This document shows positions 1-9,106 of a stretch of 64,000 nucleotides of DNA, piece by piece. Each line of letters begins with the position of its first letter. The stretch's first letter is position 1. The notes beneath the pieces were generated by a model that had not been told where the DNA came from, made no database searches, and was given only the letters and a program-made list of their open reading frames with translations. The position numbers were made by a program, and so were the translations under genes. The DNA comes from Chlorogloea sp. CCALA 695 (GTDB lineage: Bacteria > Cyanobacteriota > Cyanobacteriia > Cyanobacteriales > Chroococcidiopsidaceae). The stretch spans positions 1 through 64,000 of the forward strand of contig NZ_PVWN01000024.1 of assembly GCF_003003885.1 (NCBI RefSeq). Reading direction: 5' to 3'.

Positions 1-98
1 CTTTTGCAGGCATCCCTCCCTCCAGACTCTTGTAATTCAAGTTTTCATTTTATACTTTCTAAAGGTCTATTAGCTTAGACCATGGTTATCATCCCCAG

Positions 99-367
99 AG
101 CATCTGCCGAACACTGGAAAAACTTTATCCCCAAATCATGACCAAAATTCGGTTTGAACGCTCCCCAAAACCTTCAAAGGCTGAAAAGGCTGCTCAGGGC
201 AAATCTGGATTTGTTCCTGTCGCCACCCGATGGGTCGTTGAACGCTCAAATGCCTGGGTAGAACGTTGCAAAAGTTTGGTAAAAAACGAAGAAGCGTACT
301 TTGGACAATGCTAGAGCAAAACCTCTGCTTTATCAGACTGATGCTCAAGCGCTTAACCGCAGCCTAA
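99..367 (+). pseudogene. IS5-type transposase C-terminal relic
   Basis: The plus strand reads as the C-terminal end of a cyanobacterial IS5/IS4-type DDE transposase. From the ATG at 138 it gives the family-typical segment GFVPVATRWVVERSNAWVER followed by CKSLVKN. The frame is then lost, and the terminal segment (NLCFIRLMLKRLTAA, stop at 365-367) lies in another frame. At least one frameshift is therefore present and no catalytic N-terminal part is visible, although upstream sequence is outside the window. I infer a dead insertion-sequence fragment. A minus-strand reading frame over the same bases has no recognisable content. Confidence 0.75.
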
Positions 368-776
368 CAAGATATCAAATGAGTTCTATAGCTTTAATCT
401 TTCAGTAAGCAATTTTATTACTGGTGTCTTTTTTATCTACTATCAGTATAAACTCCAAATGATCAATAAATTACGGTGAAAATTTCAGTATCCTAAGACA
501 TTAAAAGTCGTAATTTTACTGACGATGGCACTAGAGTTTGACAGTTATAATCAACGCAGCTAAATAGTTATTAAGTTTGTTTTTTTGCTTTTTAAGCGCG
601 CCGCTAAACCTGTTTAGTTGGTTGTTTTTTAAGAATTTTGACAATATTATATTTCTTTTTAAACCTTCTTTACTGGATGACAAGAAGGTTCAAAGTTTTT
701 GTGACATAAGTGAAAATGCACAAATTCTTATTGCTTAAATTACTTCCAGCTTACTTTTATTACCGCACTACAAACA
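368..776. other. intergenic region with hairpin
   Basis: No gene is seen in these roughly 400 AT-rich bases. A perfect 9-bp inverted repeat (AACCTTCTT at 662-670, AAGAAGGTT at 682-690, 11-nt loop) lies about 87 bases before the beta-helix gene. It could be a leader hairpin or a terminator for upstream transcription; a U-tract directly after it is weak. Confidence 0.4.
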
Positions 777-2642
777 ATGATAAAGAGCAGAATAAAATTG
801 CCACAAATAATGTTGCAATGTGTAGCAGCAACGATACTTATTTATGGGGGAATGGCTGGTTCGAATGCTGTTGCACAGCCACTACCTACTAATTCAGGAG
901 CTATTAATGTCAAAGATTATGGTGCAAAAGGTGACGGTATCACTGATGATACGCAAGCAATTCAAAAAGCAATTCAATTAGTGCCTCGTAGTAATTCCAA
1001 ACACGTTACAATCTATTTTCCCAAGGGCACTTATTCCGTTAGCAATTCAATAAAATGGTTAGACGGTCAAGGAAATTGGTTTCCCTATCTTAGTTTTGAA
1101 GGGGAGAGTCGAACGCAGACAATCATCAAATTAAAGGATTACACCTCTGGGTACAATGATTCGAATAATCCTAAAGCTGTAATCGTGACTGGTTCGCAAA
1201 ACCCTAAATCCGATGGTAGTGGTAATGAGGCATTTCGTAATTCAATCTACGACCTCACTGTAGACACTGGTGTTGGCAATTCAGGCTCAGTTGGGATTGA
1301 TTATATTGCTAACAATAAGGGCGCGATTCGTAATGTAATGATTCGAGGTCAGGGTAAATACGGTCTAAATTTTTCTAGAGCTTGGCCGGGACCGAACTTA
1401 ATTAAAAATGTCAGTATCGATGGCTTTGACTATGGTATTGCCTCCCTAAATCATTACCAGTATGGAATTACCTTTGAACACATTAGCTTGACAAATCAAA
1501 AACTGGCTGGAATTACTAATAAAAATAACGTACTGTCCATCCGGGGCTTAACAAGCATCAACTCTGTGCCAGTAATTCAAAATACAGCTACATCTGGTTT
1601 TGTAACGCTACTCGATGGTAACTTTAGTGGTGGTTCGTCGGCGGTTAGTGCAGTAGAAAACACTGGGAGGCTCTATGCACGGAACATTATAACTGCTGGT
1701 TATCAATCAGCCATCAAGAATAAAGGCGTTGCCATTGCTGGGACAACTGTTTCTGAATTTGCTTCTACTTCTTTCAAAAGCTTGTTTTCATCACCGCAAA
1801 CATCCTTAAATCTCCCGATCGCAGATCCACCAGAATTTCATGAGGATGTCAGTCAGTGGGTAAGCGTAACAGCATTTGGAGCAAAACCAGATGACAATAG
1901 TGATGATACTGCGGCAATTCAAAAAGCAATAGATTCAGGTAAATCAACTATCTACTTCCCTACAGGGGTCTATAACATCAACAGTACTATTCTCATGCGC
2001 GGTAACGTCAGAAAGATTATTGGTATGGAATCTTTTATCAAGCCGAGAGCAGGGTATACAATGCCCAGCCCTGCTATCCGATTTGAGCCAGGTAACTATG
2101 ACAGTGTAATTGTTGAGAGACTTAATGTTAAAGGGTTATGGGAGCATAATTCCCCTCAAACATTAGTTCTTCGAGACTGCGCTTACGGTAACTATCAAGG
2201 CATTAAAGGTGCTGGTTCTCTTTTTGGTGAAAATGTCATGATTGGGAAGTGGCAGTTCTCGCCAGGTCAAAAAGTTTGGCTGCGACAATTGAATACAGAA
2301 TTTACAAATGCTACTCGGTTAGTCAATAACGGAGCCAAGTTGTGGATACTAGGTATCAAAACAGAAGATCCATATACTGTTATCGAAACTACAGGAGGCG
2401 GTCAAACCGAAGTATTAGGCGGTCTGCTATATCCTGGTCATGGCAATCAAGTTCCTACTACTGATGTAGCGATCATTAACAATGAATCTCAAACTTCGCT
2501 TGTTTATGTAACCGCAGCTGATGGTGCAGGTCAAGATTACACAATCCATGTCCGAGCGACACGAAATGGTACGACTAAGACGTTGACAAAAAGTGCTGTT
2601 CCTGGGCGTGGCAATGGCTCTATTGTGTTGTATCGTGACTGA
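777..2642 (+). CDS. double beta-helix (pectate lyase 3-like) secreted protein
   Basis: This 621-residue protein contains two copies of the Pectate_lyase_3 / GH28-GH55-related N-terminal motif. The first is at residues 43-66 (INVKDYGAKGDGITDDTQAI) and the second at about 361-388 (VTAFGAKPDDNSDDTAAIQK). Each is followed by repetitive beta-strand sequence expected of a right-handed beta-helix. Residues 1-34 look like a signal peptide ending near AVA-QP, so export is likely. Proteins of this fold bind or cleave polysaccharides; no catalytic residues can be assigned here. It is convergent with a 675-residue paralogue of the same architecture and lies near a large exopolysaccharide cluster, which suggests a role at the cell surface or in sheath modification. 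The substrate is unknown. Confidence 0.8.
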   Translation: MIKSRIKLPQIMLQCVAATILIYGGMAGSNAVAQPLPTNSGAINVKDYGAKGDGITDDTQAIQKAIQLVPRSNSKHVTIYFPKGTYSVSNSIKWLDGQGNWFPYLSFEGESRTQTIIKLKDYTSGYNDSNNPKAVIVTGSQNPKSDGSGNEAFRNSIYDLTVDTGVGNSGSVGIDYIANNKGAIRNVMIRGQGKYGLNFSRAWPGPNLIKNVSIDGFDYGIASLNHYQYGITFEHISLTNQKLAGITNKNNVLSIRGLTSINSVPVIQNTATSGFVTLLDGNFSGGSSAVSAVENTGRLYARNIITAGYQSAIKNKGVAIAGTTVSEFASTSFKSLFSSPQTSLNLPIADPPEFHEDVSQWVSVTAFGAKPDDNSDDTAAIQKAIDSGKSTIYFPTGVYNINSTILMRGNVRKIIGMESFIKPRAGYTMPSPAIRFEPGNYDSVIVERLNVKGLWEHNSPQTLVLRDCAYGNYQGIKGAGSLFGENVMIGKWQFSPGQKVWLRQLNTEFTNATRLVNNGAKLWILGIKTEDPYTVIETTGGGQTEVLGGLLYPGHGNQVPTTDVAIINNESQTSLVYVTAADGAGQDYTIHVRATRNGTTKTLTKSAVPGRGNGSIVLYRD

Positions 2643-2850
2643 AATTATGTGAAGAAGCCGATTATTTGAGTTCCTCAGTTGTCGGTGAATCACGTGAACT
2701 ATAGGTGGTTTGATTTCCAGGAGCTACATGGCTCAGTAATTAGCAGCCTATCAAACACTCTTAGCTTCTAGCTAAGGTTATAGACTCGAATTTACGAACC
2801 TGTAGTTTTTCCTGGAATTTTTTCGATCTCATAAATCAACTTATTTGAAT

Positions 2851-4878
2851 TCACGATTTTTTACAGCATTCATCTCCATTATGTGATGATTGCTCTAAGC
2901 CCACATATAATGGTACGTTGGAGCCGTGACCTCGGCTAGGAACGTTCTTATTAGAAAGTGCGCGCCACTGACCGCCTCGACGCTCCTTGATTTGTGATAA
3001 GTATTGTTGCCCACTGACAGCATAACTTAAGGTTACACGCCCCTCGTCATTGATAAATGCAGGTATACTCATAGGTACATTATGCAGAGGGTACAGTAAT
3101 GCTCCAATCAACTCCGTCGTGCCACGTACAGTTTCGATCGCCGTAACTCTGCCCTCGGTCTTCATCCCAAGAATCCAGACAGTTCCACCCTTGTTTTTAA
3201 TCAGCGAAACCTTGCCGAACTCAGCATTAAGCTGGCGAGCCCAGACTTTTTGAGGTCCTTTAATTTGATAAGAAGCCCCAATTACGTCTTCTATGAACAA
3301 CTTACCTTTACCGCTAGTGGTGTTGCGGTAGCCACCGATATCAGCGTGCCGGATAGCTAGACTTTTGGAAGAGGCGTGTTCGATGATGCCACCAAGTCGC
3401 AGATGTTCTAGAATAGTCCCTTCAGGGCTGCCGCCCTCAAAGCGGATTAATTCATTGCCTTTAAAGCCTTTCTGCTTCTGGATTGCTGATTGCATACCAA
3501 TTATCTTACGGACATTACTTCGGACAACAATAGTTTGACTGACGTGGTACACGCCTCTAGGCAGATAAATAATAGGCTTACCAGCGTCGATAGCAGCTTG
3601 GATAGCATCTGTGTCATCATCAGAGCGCTTGTCGGGTGTAGCACCGTGAGAAACAACGTTCTCCCATTGGTTGAAGTCGTTAGTATGAAATTCAGGTGTC
3701 TCTTCGATTGGTAAGTTTAGAGAATGTTGCGGGCTGTCAAACAAGCTTTGGATATTGTGTGAGACATATTCCTTTACCTTGATTGCTGAAGCTCCACCCT
3801 TAATATCGCGATCAGCTTTTGTGCGCTCGTCAACAATCTTTCCATATCCTACGCTAGTAACATTGCGGATAAACATTTTGCCCTTGTTGACGATCGCTGC
3901 ATTATCAAGGGAGCCATTAGACAAGTTACCATCTATGAGCGTAATCTGACCGTTGCTACTGACCATTTCGATTGCTGGTACAGAGTTGATGCTAACTAAG
4001 TCTCGGATGAACAAAACGTTGTCTTTATTATAAATACCAGCAACTTTCTGATTGTTTAGCATTAAATGTTCAAACGTCATGCTGTACTCATAGTTGCTAA
4101 TCCACACGCCGTAATCAAAACCTTCAACGATCGCATTTTTAATTAGTGCGGGACCAGTACCATAACGTTTCATCAAAAACCCGGCAAATCCTTCACCGTT
4201 ACTAGAGCGGATGGTAATGTCTTCAATAGCGCCACGGTTATTAGCTAAATAATCAATACCTACTGCGCCGGAGTTACCACGACCTACGTCAATAGTCATG
4301 TTATAGATTGAATGGCGGAAAGCTCGGTTGCCTGAGCCACTAGGGTTTGATTTTGTATCTTGCTCAGAACCCGTTTTTATTACTGCTCTAGGATTGTTTG
4401 GATCGGAAAAAGGAGCAAGGTTATCTGATAGCTTTAACACTGTTTTGTGCTGGCTTTCCCCCACTAAAATCATTCCCGCTCGCCAACCATCGCTCCAACC
4501 ACCACGACCAGTACGGCTTTCTAGTTGTTCGCTAACATTGTAGGTGCCTTTGGGAAAATAGATAAACGGCATAGCCGAGTAGCGCGATTTGGACTTAAGC
4601 GCTGAACTGATTGCTAATTGGAGCTTTGCCGTGTCATCGATACCATCGTCAGGATTAGCTCCATAGTCAGTAACGTTGAAGATACCAGCATCAGCAGGAA
4701 AACGGAGGTCTGCCTTTAGCGGGTTGGCAATCTTGCTATCGGCTTTTATTATTTGTCCAGGTGCATTAGCGTAGTGGACGGGCTTGGTCTTGTTGCCCTC
4801 TTGCTCAACTCCATACTGCGTTAACAAAAAAACACTTACTAGCAATAGGATAAAGATTAGCAAACGGGACTTGAACAT
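2851..4878 (-). CDS. double beta-helix (pectate lyase 3-like) secreted protein, paralogue
   Basis: This 675-residue protein is a paralogue of the convergent neighbour, with the same two-domain layout. Motif FNVTDYGANPDDGIDDTAKL follows an N-terminal hydrophobic segment (residues 4-22, signal peptide or anchor). A second motif (VVSHGATPDKRSDDDTDAIQ) lies near residue 408 and is followed by AGKPIIYLPRGVYHVSQTIV. Long stretches align by eye, for example RKIIGM, QKVWARQLNAEF and WILGMKTE, each present in both proteins. The C-terminus ends in a short Cys-Cys-Lys-Lys tail. The fold implies polysaccharide binding or lyase/hydrolase activity, but the enzymatic function cannot be set from sequence. 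The convergent arrangement suggests a local inverted duplication. Confidence 0.8.
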   Translation of the reverse strand: MFKSRLLIFILLLVSVFLLTQYGVEQEGNKTKPVHYANAPGQIIKADSKIANPLKADLRFPADAGIFNVTDYGANPDDGIDDTAKLQLAISSALKSKSRYSAMPFIYFPKGTYNVSEQLESRTGRGGWSDGWRAGMILVGESQHKTVLKLSDNLAPFSDPNNPRAVIKTGSEQDTKSNPSGSGNRAFRHSIYNMTIDVGRGNSGAVGIDYLANNRGAIEDITIRSSNGEGFAGFLMKRYGTGPALIKNAIVEGFDYGVWISNYEYSMTFEHLMLNNQKVAGIYNKDNVLFIRDLVSINSVPAIEMVSSNGQITLIDGNLSNGSLDNAAIVNKGKMFIRNVTSVGYGKIVDERTKADRDIKGGASAIKVKEYVSHNIQSLFDSPQHSLNLPIEETPEFHTNDFNQWENVVSHGATPDKRSDDDTDAIQAAIDAGKPIIYLPRGVYHVSQTIVVRSNVRKIIGMQSAIQKQKGFKGNELIRFEGGSPEGTILEHLRLGGIIEHASSKSLAIRHADIGGYRNTTSGKGKLFIEDVIGASYQIKGPQKVWARQLNAEFGKVSLIKNKGGTVWILGMKTEGRVTAIETVRGTTELIGALLYPLHNVPMSIPAFINDEGRVTLSYAVSGQQYLSQIKERRGGQWRALSNKNVPSRGHGSNVPLYVGLEQSSHNGDECCKKS

Positions 4879-5234
4879 ATTTAAACTCTAATTTTCTATT
4901 GCCTGAAAGCTACAACAGAATTTTGCTCGGCACAATGGTTTCTATTTTATCAATTTATTAATCTCATCAAAGCGATCGCTTTCCATAGATGTACTTTATC
5001 TATTACCAAAACCACTTATAAATTTTTCATAAAATGTGTACAAGTTGACATACAATACAACTACTTTTATAGTATTAACCATACAGTTGAGCAGTTAATT
5101 ACAGATAATACTCAAAAGTTTTATTGTATTTTTTAGATGATAGTACCAATTAGTTATAGTTTATTATGTTAAATGGTTAGTAGTTGTAACAACCGCTTCA
5201 AGTCATAAATTTAATTGAGTATCTAATCATTCAT
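4879..5234. other. divergent intergenic region
   Basis: This stretch separates the minus-strand beta-helix gene from the plus-strand SUMF1 pair. It is AT-rich and non-coding. It holds a HIP1-type GCGATCGC (4972-4979) and a good sigma70-type promoter, listed separately. Confidence 0.5.
5045..5073 (+). promoter_or_regulatory. sigma70-type promoter for the SUMF1 genes
   Basis: A perfect -35 hexamer TTGACA (5045-5050) is followed after exactly 17 bases by TATAGT (5068-5073). It points towards the gene at 5235 and would leave a leader of about 155 bases. This is prediction from hexamers only. Confidence 0.55.
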
Positions 5235-6110
5235 ATGGAATTCGCACTTATTGAAAATCCTGGGAATATTCCAGATCCGCTTACAAAGTCAGGTAAAGTA
5301 GATTACGTTTTTGAAATAGGCAAATATCAAATTACTAATAATCAATACGCTAGATTTTTGAATGCCACTGCTACCCACTTTGATCCCTATGGTTTATATA
5401 GCATAAATATGGGAAATGGTTTGTTTGGTGGGATTGAGCGGGTCAAAAAAAATGGACATTATTTTTATGAGCCATTAGAAGAATATCTCGATCTACCAGT
5501 AGTTTATGTTTCTTGGTTTGATGCTGCACGTTTCTGTAATTGGTTGCACTTTGGAGAACCAGAGACTGGAGAAGCTGTGTTAGGCACGACTGAAGGAAAT
5601 TTTCAAGTAGGAGCCTACAATACATCGACATTTTCTGCGGGGCGTGACGTTCAAAAAGTTGAAGCACATAATTCTGGAGCAAAATACTGGATTCCCACAT
5701 TAGATGAATGGAATAAAGCGGCATATTTTGATCCTTTGAAAGATGGGATAGGAGGATACTGGTTGTACCCAACGCAAAGCGATACTAAACCTCACGCTGT
5801 ACCACCACCAGGCGATCGCTTTTCAGCTAATTATTACGATTTCCAATGGGCTGCTCCAGCACCATACTTAACACCAGTTGGTAGTTATAAGTATGCTAAA
5901 AGTTATTATGGGACATTAGATCAAGGCGGTAATGTATGGGAATGGGTAGAAACTTTACGTAATAAAGGAAAGCACCGATGGGTTAGAGGTGGAGGTGCAA
6001 CAAACTTTGATCACGCACTCTCTCGCATCAATGTTGATTCTGAATATAGCGATCATGAGTTGTACATTTTCGGGTTTAGGGTGGCTAGATGCTGTCCCTC
6101 TAATTCATAA
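5235..6110 (+). CDS. SUMF1/FGE-sulfatase-fold protein (first of pair)
   Basis: This 291-residue protein has the formylglycine-generating-enzyme/SUMF1 (C-type-lectin-like) fold. Visible elements are the N-terminal EIGKYQITNNQYARFLNA strand, VVYVSWFDAARFCNWL, YWIPTLDEWNKAAYFDP, YGTLDQGGNVWEWVETL and a C-terminal GFRVARCC. True FGEs use two spaced cysteines in a C-terminal motif to oxidise sulfatase cysteine; only a terminal CC pair is present here and no sulfatase gene is nearby, so genuine FGE activity is doubtful. The family also includes EgtB-like and structural members. No signal peptide is visible. A paralogue follows after 50 bases in the same orientation and probably in the same transcript. 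Confidence 0.8.
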   Translation: MEFALIENPGNIPDPLTKSGKVDYVFEIGKYQITNNQYARFLNATATHFDPYGLYSINMGNGLFGGIERVKKNGHYFYEPLEEYLDLPVVYVSWFDAARFCNWLHFGEPETGEAVLGTTEGNFQVGAYNTSTFSAGRDVQKVEAHNSGAKYWIPTLDEWNKAAYFDPLKDGIGGYWLYPTQSDTKPHAVPPPGDRFSANYYDFQWAAPAPYLTPVGSYKYAKSYYGTLDQGGNVWEWVETLRNKGKHRWVRGGGATNFDHALSRINVDSEYSDHELYIFGFRVARCCPSNS

Positions 6111-6160
6111 ATTTGTTCAACATAAATTTATATATTTGCAAAAACTAATTTAAAGTAATA

Positions 6161-7210
6161 ATGGAATTTGTAGTTATAGGCGATCAGGGAAATCACAACG
6201 ATCCTGTCTACGGTTTTGGTTATGTTCCTTATATTTACGAGATTGGTAAATATGAAATAACCAACGATGAATATGCAGAGTTTTTGAATGCTGTTGCCAA
6301 ATTCAACGATTTATATTCACTGTATAGTCTTAGTCTGTCCCAAGGGTTGTTTGGTGGGATTGACAGAACTGGTCAACAAGGTTCTTTCGCATACTGCTCG
6401 AAATCAAACTATGGCAAAAAGCCAGTTGTATATATCTCTTGGTATGACTTAGCTCGTATGGCTAATTGGTATCATTACGGTAAACCTTGTAGTGGGCGCT
6501 CGGAGCTAGGTACAACTGAAGGTACGAATAAACAAGGCGCTTATGATACTCGCTATTTCCCCAAAAATCATCAAGATCTAGTTGATTACAAGAAACTGCC
6601 ATTTGGCAGAAACAAAAAAGCCCTCTACTGGATTCCTAACGAGTATGAATGGTATAAGGCTGCACATTACGATCCAACTCGACAAGGGCAACGGAAATAT
6701 TGGAATTATCCTGTAAGAACTGACGATTTACCAAATAATATAGCCCCACCAGGAAACCAGTATTCTGTAAATTATTTCAATAATACATTTTCTATAGGCA
6801 AACCAGACTTTCTTACTAATGTAGGAGATTATATATATGCGTCTAGCTATTACGGAACCTACGATCAAGGTGGTAACGTATGGGAATGGTTAGAAAACTG
6901 GCGGTTCAAAGATCGAGGTTCTGAAAAAGTACGCGGAGTGCGCGGTGGGTCTGCTACATATACTGAGATAGGATTGCATGCATACAATACAGATCCAGGC
7001 AACCCTGCTCATGAAAAATTTATATGGGGTGGAAGGCTTGCTAAAGCGCATATAAATACAACTGGTCAGATTGTGTATTCCAACATTTCGTATACACTTT
7101 TTGCTAAATTTTGGCAAGAGCTAAAGCTGGCAATTAAACTAATCTTAAAAAAAAGTAAGAAAAAGCTTTACTTCCCATTTAAAGCAGTATCTTTAATTAA
7201 AAGTAAATGA
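6161..7210 (+). CDS. SUMF1/FGE-sulfatase-fold protein (second of pair)
   Basis: A 349-residue paralogue of the preceding protein. It has the same ordered motifs: YEIGKYEITNDEYAEFLNA, VVYISWYDLARMANWYHYG, YWIPNEYEWYKAAHYDP, YGTYDQGGNVWEWLENW and VRGVRGGSATY. It differs in a roughly 60-residue C-terminal extension that is rich in lysine and hydrophobic residues (KLAIKLILKKSKKKLYFPFK), which could associate with membrane. The typical FGE catalytic cysteine pair is absent, so the enzyme assignment stays at fold level. The next gene downstream is a glycosyltransferase-like protein, suggesting that the trio modifies a surface polymer or protein; that is inference. Confidence 0.78.
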   Translation: MEFVVIGDQGNHNDPVYGFGYVPYIYEIGKYEITNDEYAEFLNAVAKFNDLYSLYSLSLSQGLFGGIDRTGQQGSFAYCSKSNYGKKPVVYISWYDLARMANWYHYGKPCSGRSELGTTEGTNKQGAYDTRYFPKNHQDLVDYKKLPFGRNKKALYWIPNEYEWYKAAHYDPTRQGQRKYWNYPVRTDDLPNNIAPPGNQYSVNYFNNTFSIGKPDFLTNVGDYIYASSYYGTYDQGGNVWEWLENWRFKDRGSEKVRGVRGGSATYTEIGLHAYNTDPGNPAHEKFIWGGRLAKAHINTTGQIVYSNISYTLFAKFWQELKLAIKLILKKSKKKLYFPFKAVSLIKSK

Positions 7211-7317
7211 ATTTATGAATTAATGGAGCTAACGTTAAAACTTTAATATCAATGATATGACCAGAAAGTAGATAAAGATGACTGTAGAAAAAAAATCTTT
7301 ACTTTTAAAAGAAAAAT

Positions 7318-8487
7318 ATGGTAGATCAATTGTTTTTTACTATTAAGTTTGTTGGGGTTAACGCTGGTCTGTCTGATATGCTAGTTCGTTTATATTCCAT
7401 GTACAGAGTTGGTAAAGTTTTATCATATACATATATTCATACACCCTTCATTTGCAAAAGAAGTTATCCCTTAAATTATATAGACCGGATAGTAAAAAAA
7501 ATAATTGGAGATAAAATTTATCAGCCTCTTAGCAAATTTATTGGGCTTGAAAAATCTGACCTTAACATATTTGACAAGGATTTCTTACACCATAATATAG
7601 TTGAGCTAAATATAGAAGATATTTTAGAGAACGAGCATATTTCTAGCATATCTGATTTGAAGAACATAATTGAAAGCAATAAGCATAAAACAGAACCTAC
7701 TATTTATTCATTTTTAACAACTGGAAATTTTTACAAGTTTGATACACAATCAAAAATTAATAATTTATTGCAAGATACAGTTAGTATAGAAGATATTAGA
7801 AATTTAGTAACTAAAAGATACTGGCAAGCTAGAGAGAGATGGCCAATATCTATTCCTTTCGACGAAACAAAGACTAAAATTTTAATACATGTCCGACGGG
7901 GAGACCGTGCCTGTATTAATTTAGGTGAGAGAGTAATATGCTTGCATGGAAATAAAGTTGCTATTGCGAATGACGTTGATGATATTGTTGAACAAGCAAA
8001 AGAATTACTAGGAACAGAAAATTTTAAAAGACCAAGTGCAGCATCAAAAATCGCTCTTATCCTCCAAAAAATTTTTGATACTCATGGGGAAAGTAACTTT
8101 TCTATTATTATTGTTTCTGATGGATATGACAGAACATTTAAGGTAATAAAGTCTAATATAAATAAAGGTTATTTGAATCTGAGTAAATCTGAGCTAAATC
8201 AGTTAGCTATTGCTAAGAAAGTGTGCCGTAAAGAATTTTTAGGTCTATCTGCGGAGCGGAATGTGTCTACTATTATAGGTGAATCAAAAATCAATTTTTT
8301 TAAGAGCGTCCATGTGATCGCTTCGGCTGATGTTGTAATTAAGACATCAGGAGGGTTTGCATCAGTGCTACATAAGTTTTTCAAAAAGTCCGATTTACCT
8401 CCAATTGTAATTGATACTGAGCAGTATGATCCGCAAAGTTTTCAACAGGTTTTAAATGACATTGGGCAACTAATTAATAAAAATTAA
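7318..8487 (+). CDS. HxRRGD fucosyltransferase-like glycosyltransferase
   Basis: This 389-residue protein carries HVRRGD at residues 191-196, the hallmark of the GT23/GT65/GT68-like fucosyltransferase superfamily (NodZ, POFUT, alpha-1,2-FucT), where the Arg residues contact GDP-fucose. A C-terminal segment (ASADVVIKTSGGFASVLHKF) resembles the loop of these enzymes that closes the donor site. The N-terminal half is AT-rich and not recognisable. No signal peptide or membrane segment is seen, so a cytosolic role in fucosylating a surface glycan is plausible. It lies 107 bases after the SUMF1-fold pair on the same strand. The acceptor and even the fucose donor are inferred from the motif only. 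Confidence 0.6.
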   Translation: MVDQLFFTIKFVGVNAGLSDMLVRLYSMYRVGKVLSYTYIHTPFICKRSYPLNYIDRIVKKIIGDKIYQPLSKFIGLEKSDLNIFDKDFLHHNIVELNIEDILENEHISSISDLKNIIESNKHKTEPTIYSFLTTGNFYKFDTQSKINNLLQDTVSIEDIRNLVTKRYWQARERWPISIPFDETKTKILIHVRRGDRACINLGERVICLHGNKVAIANDVDDIVEQAKELLGTENFKRPSAASKIALILQKIFDTHGESNFSIIIVSDGYDRTFKVIKSNINKGYLNLSKSELNQLAIAKKVCRKEFLGLSAERNVSTIIGESKINFFKSVHVIASADVVIKTSGGFASVLHKFFKKSDLPPIVIDTEQYDPQSFQQVLNDIGQLINKN

Positions 8488-9106
8488 ATCAAAAGTCTTG
8501 CTGTAAATAATTATTTATTAGTAAACATATTTTAGAAAGCATATCAAACAATTAAATACTTGCAGCAATAAGTATTTAATGCAATATTCAAGCAATATAT
8601 ATTGTTACTGAATCAAAGCCTTAATAGAGAAACTTGAAGAAAATTTAAGATAATATTTGCTTTAAGAAAAGTAAAAAGAAGGTTTCAATCTAGCTGGCTT
8701 AGTATGGTCAAGATAGAGGCTATCAGATTCTCCATAAGCTAGAGAATTGCAAATAGCACGTAAATTACGCTTTCATAAGCACTGTAGTGATTTTGCTCTT
8801 TTCGTTTTGATACGGAAAGCTAAAATTATCCTTTTTTTACGTATATTTACGTAAATATATTTACTTAGTTATAAAACGTTGAAGTATAAAGGCTATACTA
8901 ATTTATTAGTAAAATTACGCTTGGATGTATAGCCGAAGTAGGATATTTTTTTTATATGTCGTTTAGTTGTGTAATACGCCATACAACATATATGAGTAGT
9001 TGATTTTTAGAAATCAAGAATTTGTATTTGTGATTTTACAACTTGTCCATACTTAATTACACAATTATTTGTTACAAAAAGCGTTTATTTTTAGGACTAT
9101 CACGTA
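8488..9106. other. AT-rich intergenic region with palindrome
   Basis: No coding potential is visible over about 620 bases. It contains a perfect 18-bp palindrome, TATATTTACGTAAATATA, at 8842-8859, which could be a repressor site for the beta-propeller gene downstream. No tRNA or riboswitch-like fold is recognised. Confidence 0.4.

Noticed and set aside
136-348. Minus-strand 70-codon frame at the window start
   Set aside because: It lies opposite the recognisable transposase fragment of the plus strand and has no signature.
5235-7210. Genuine formylglycine-generating enzymes for sulfatases
   Set aside because: The fold fits, but the catalytic cysteine pair is not in place and there is no sulfatase gene nearby.
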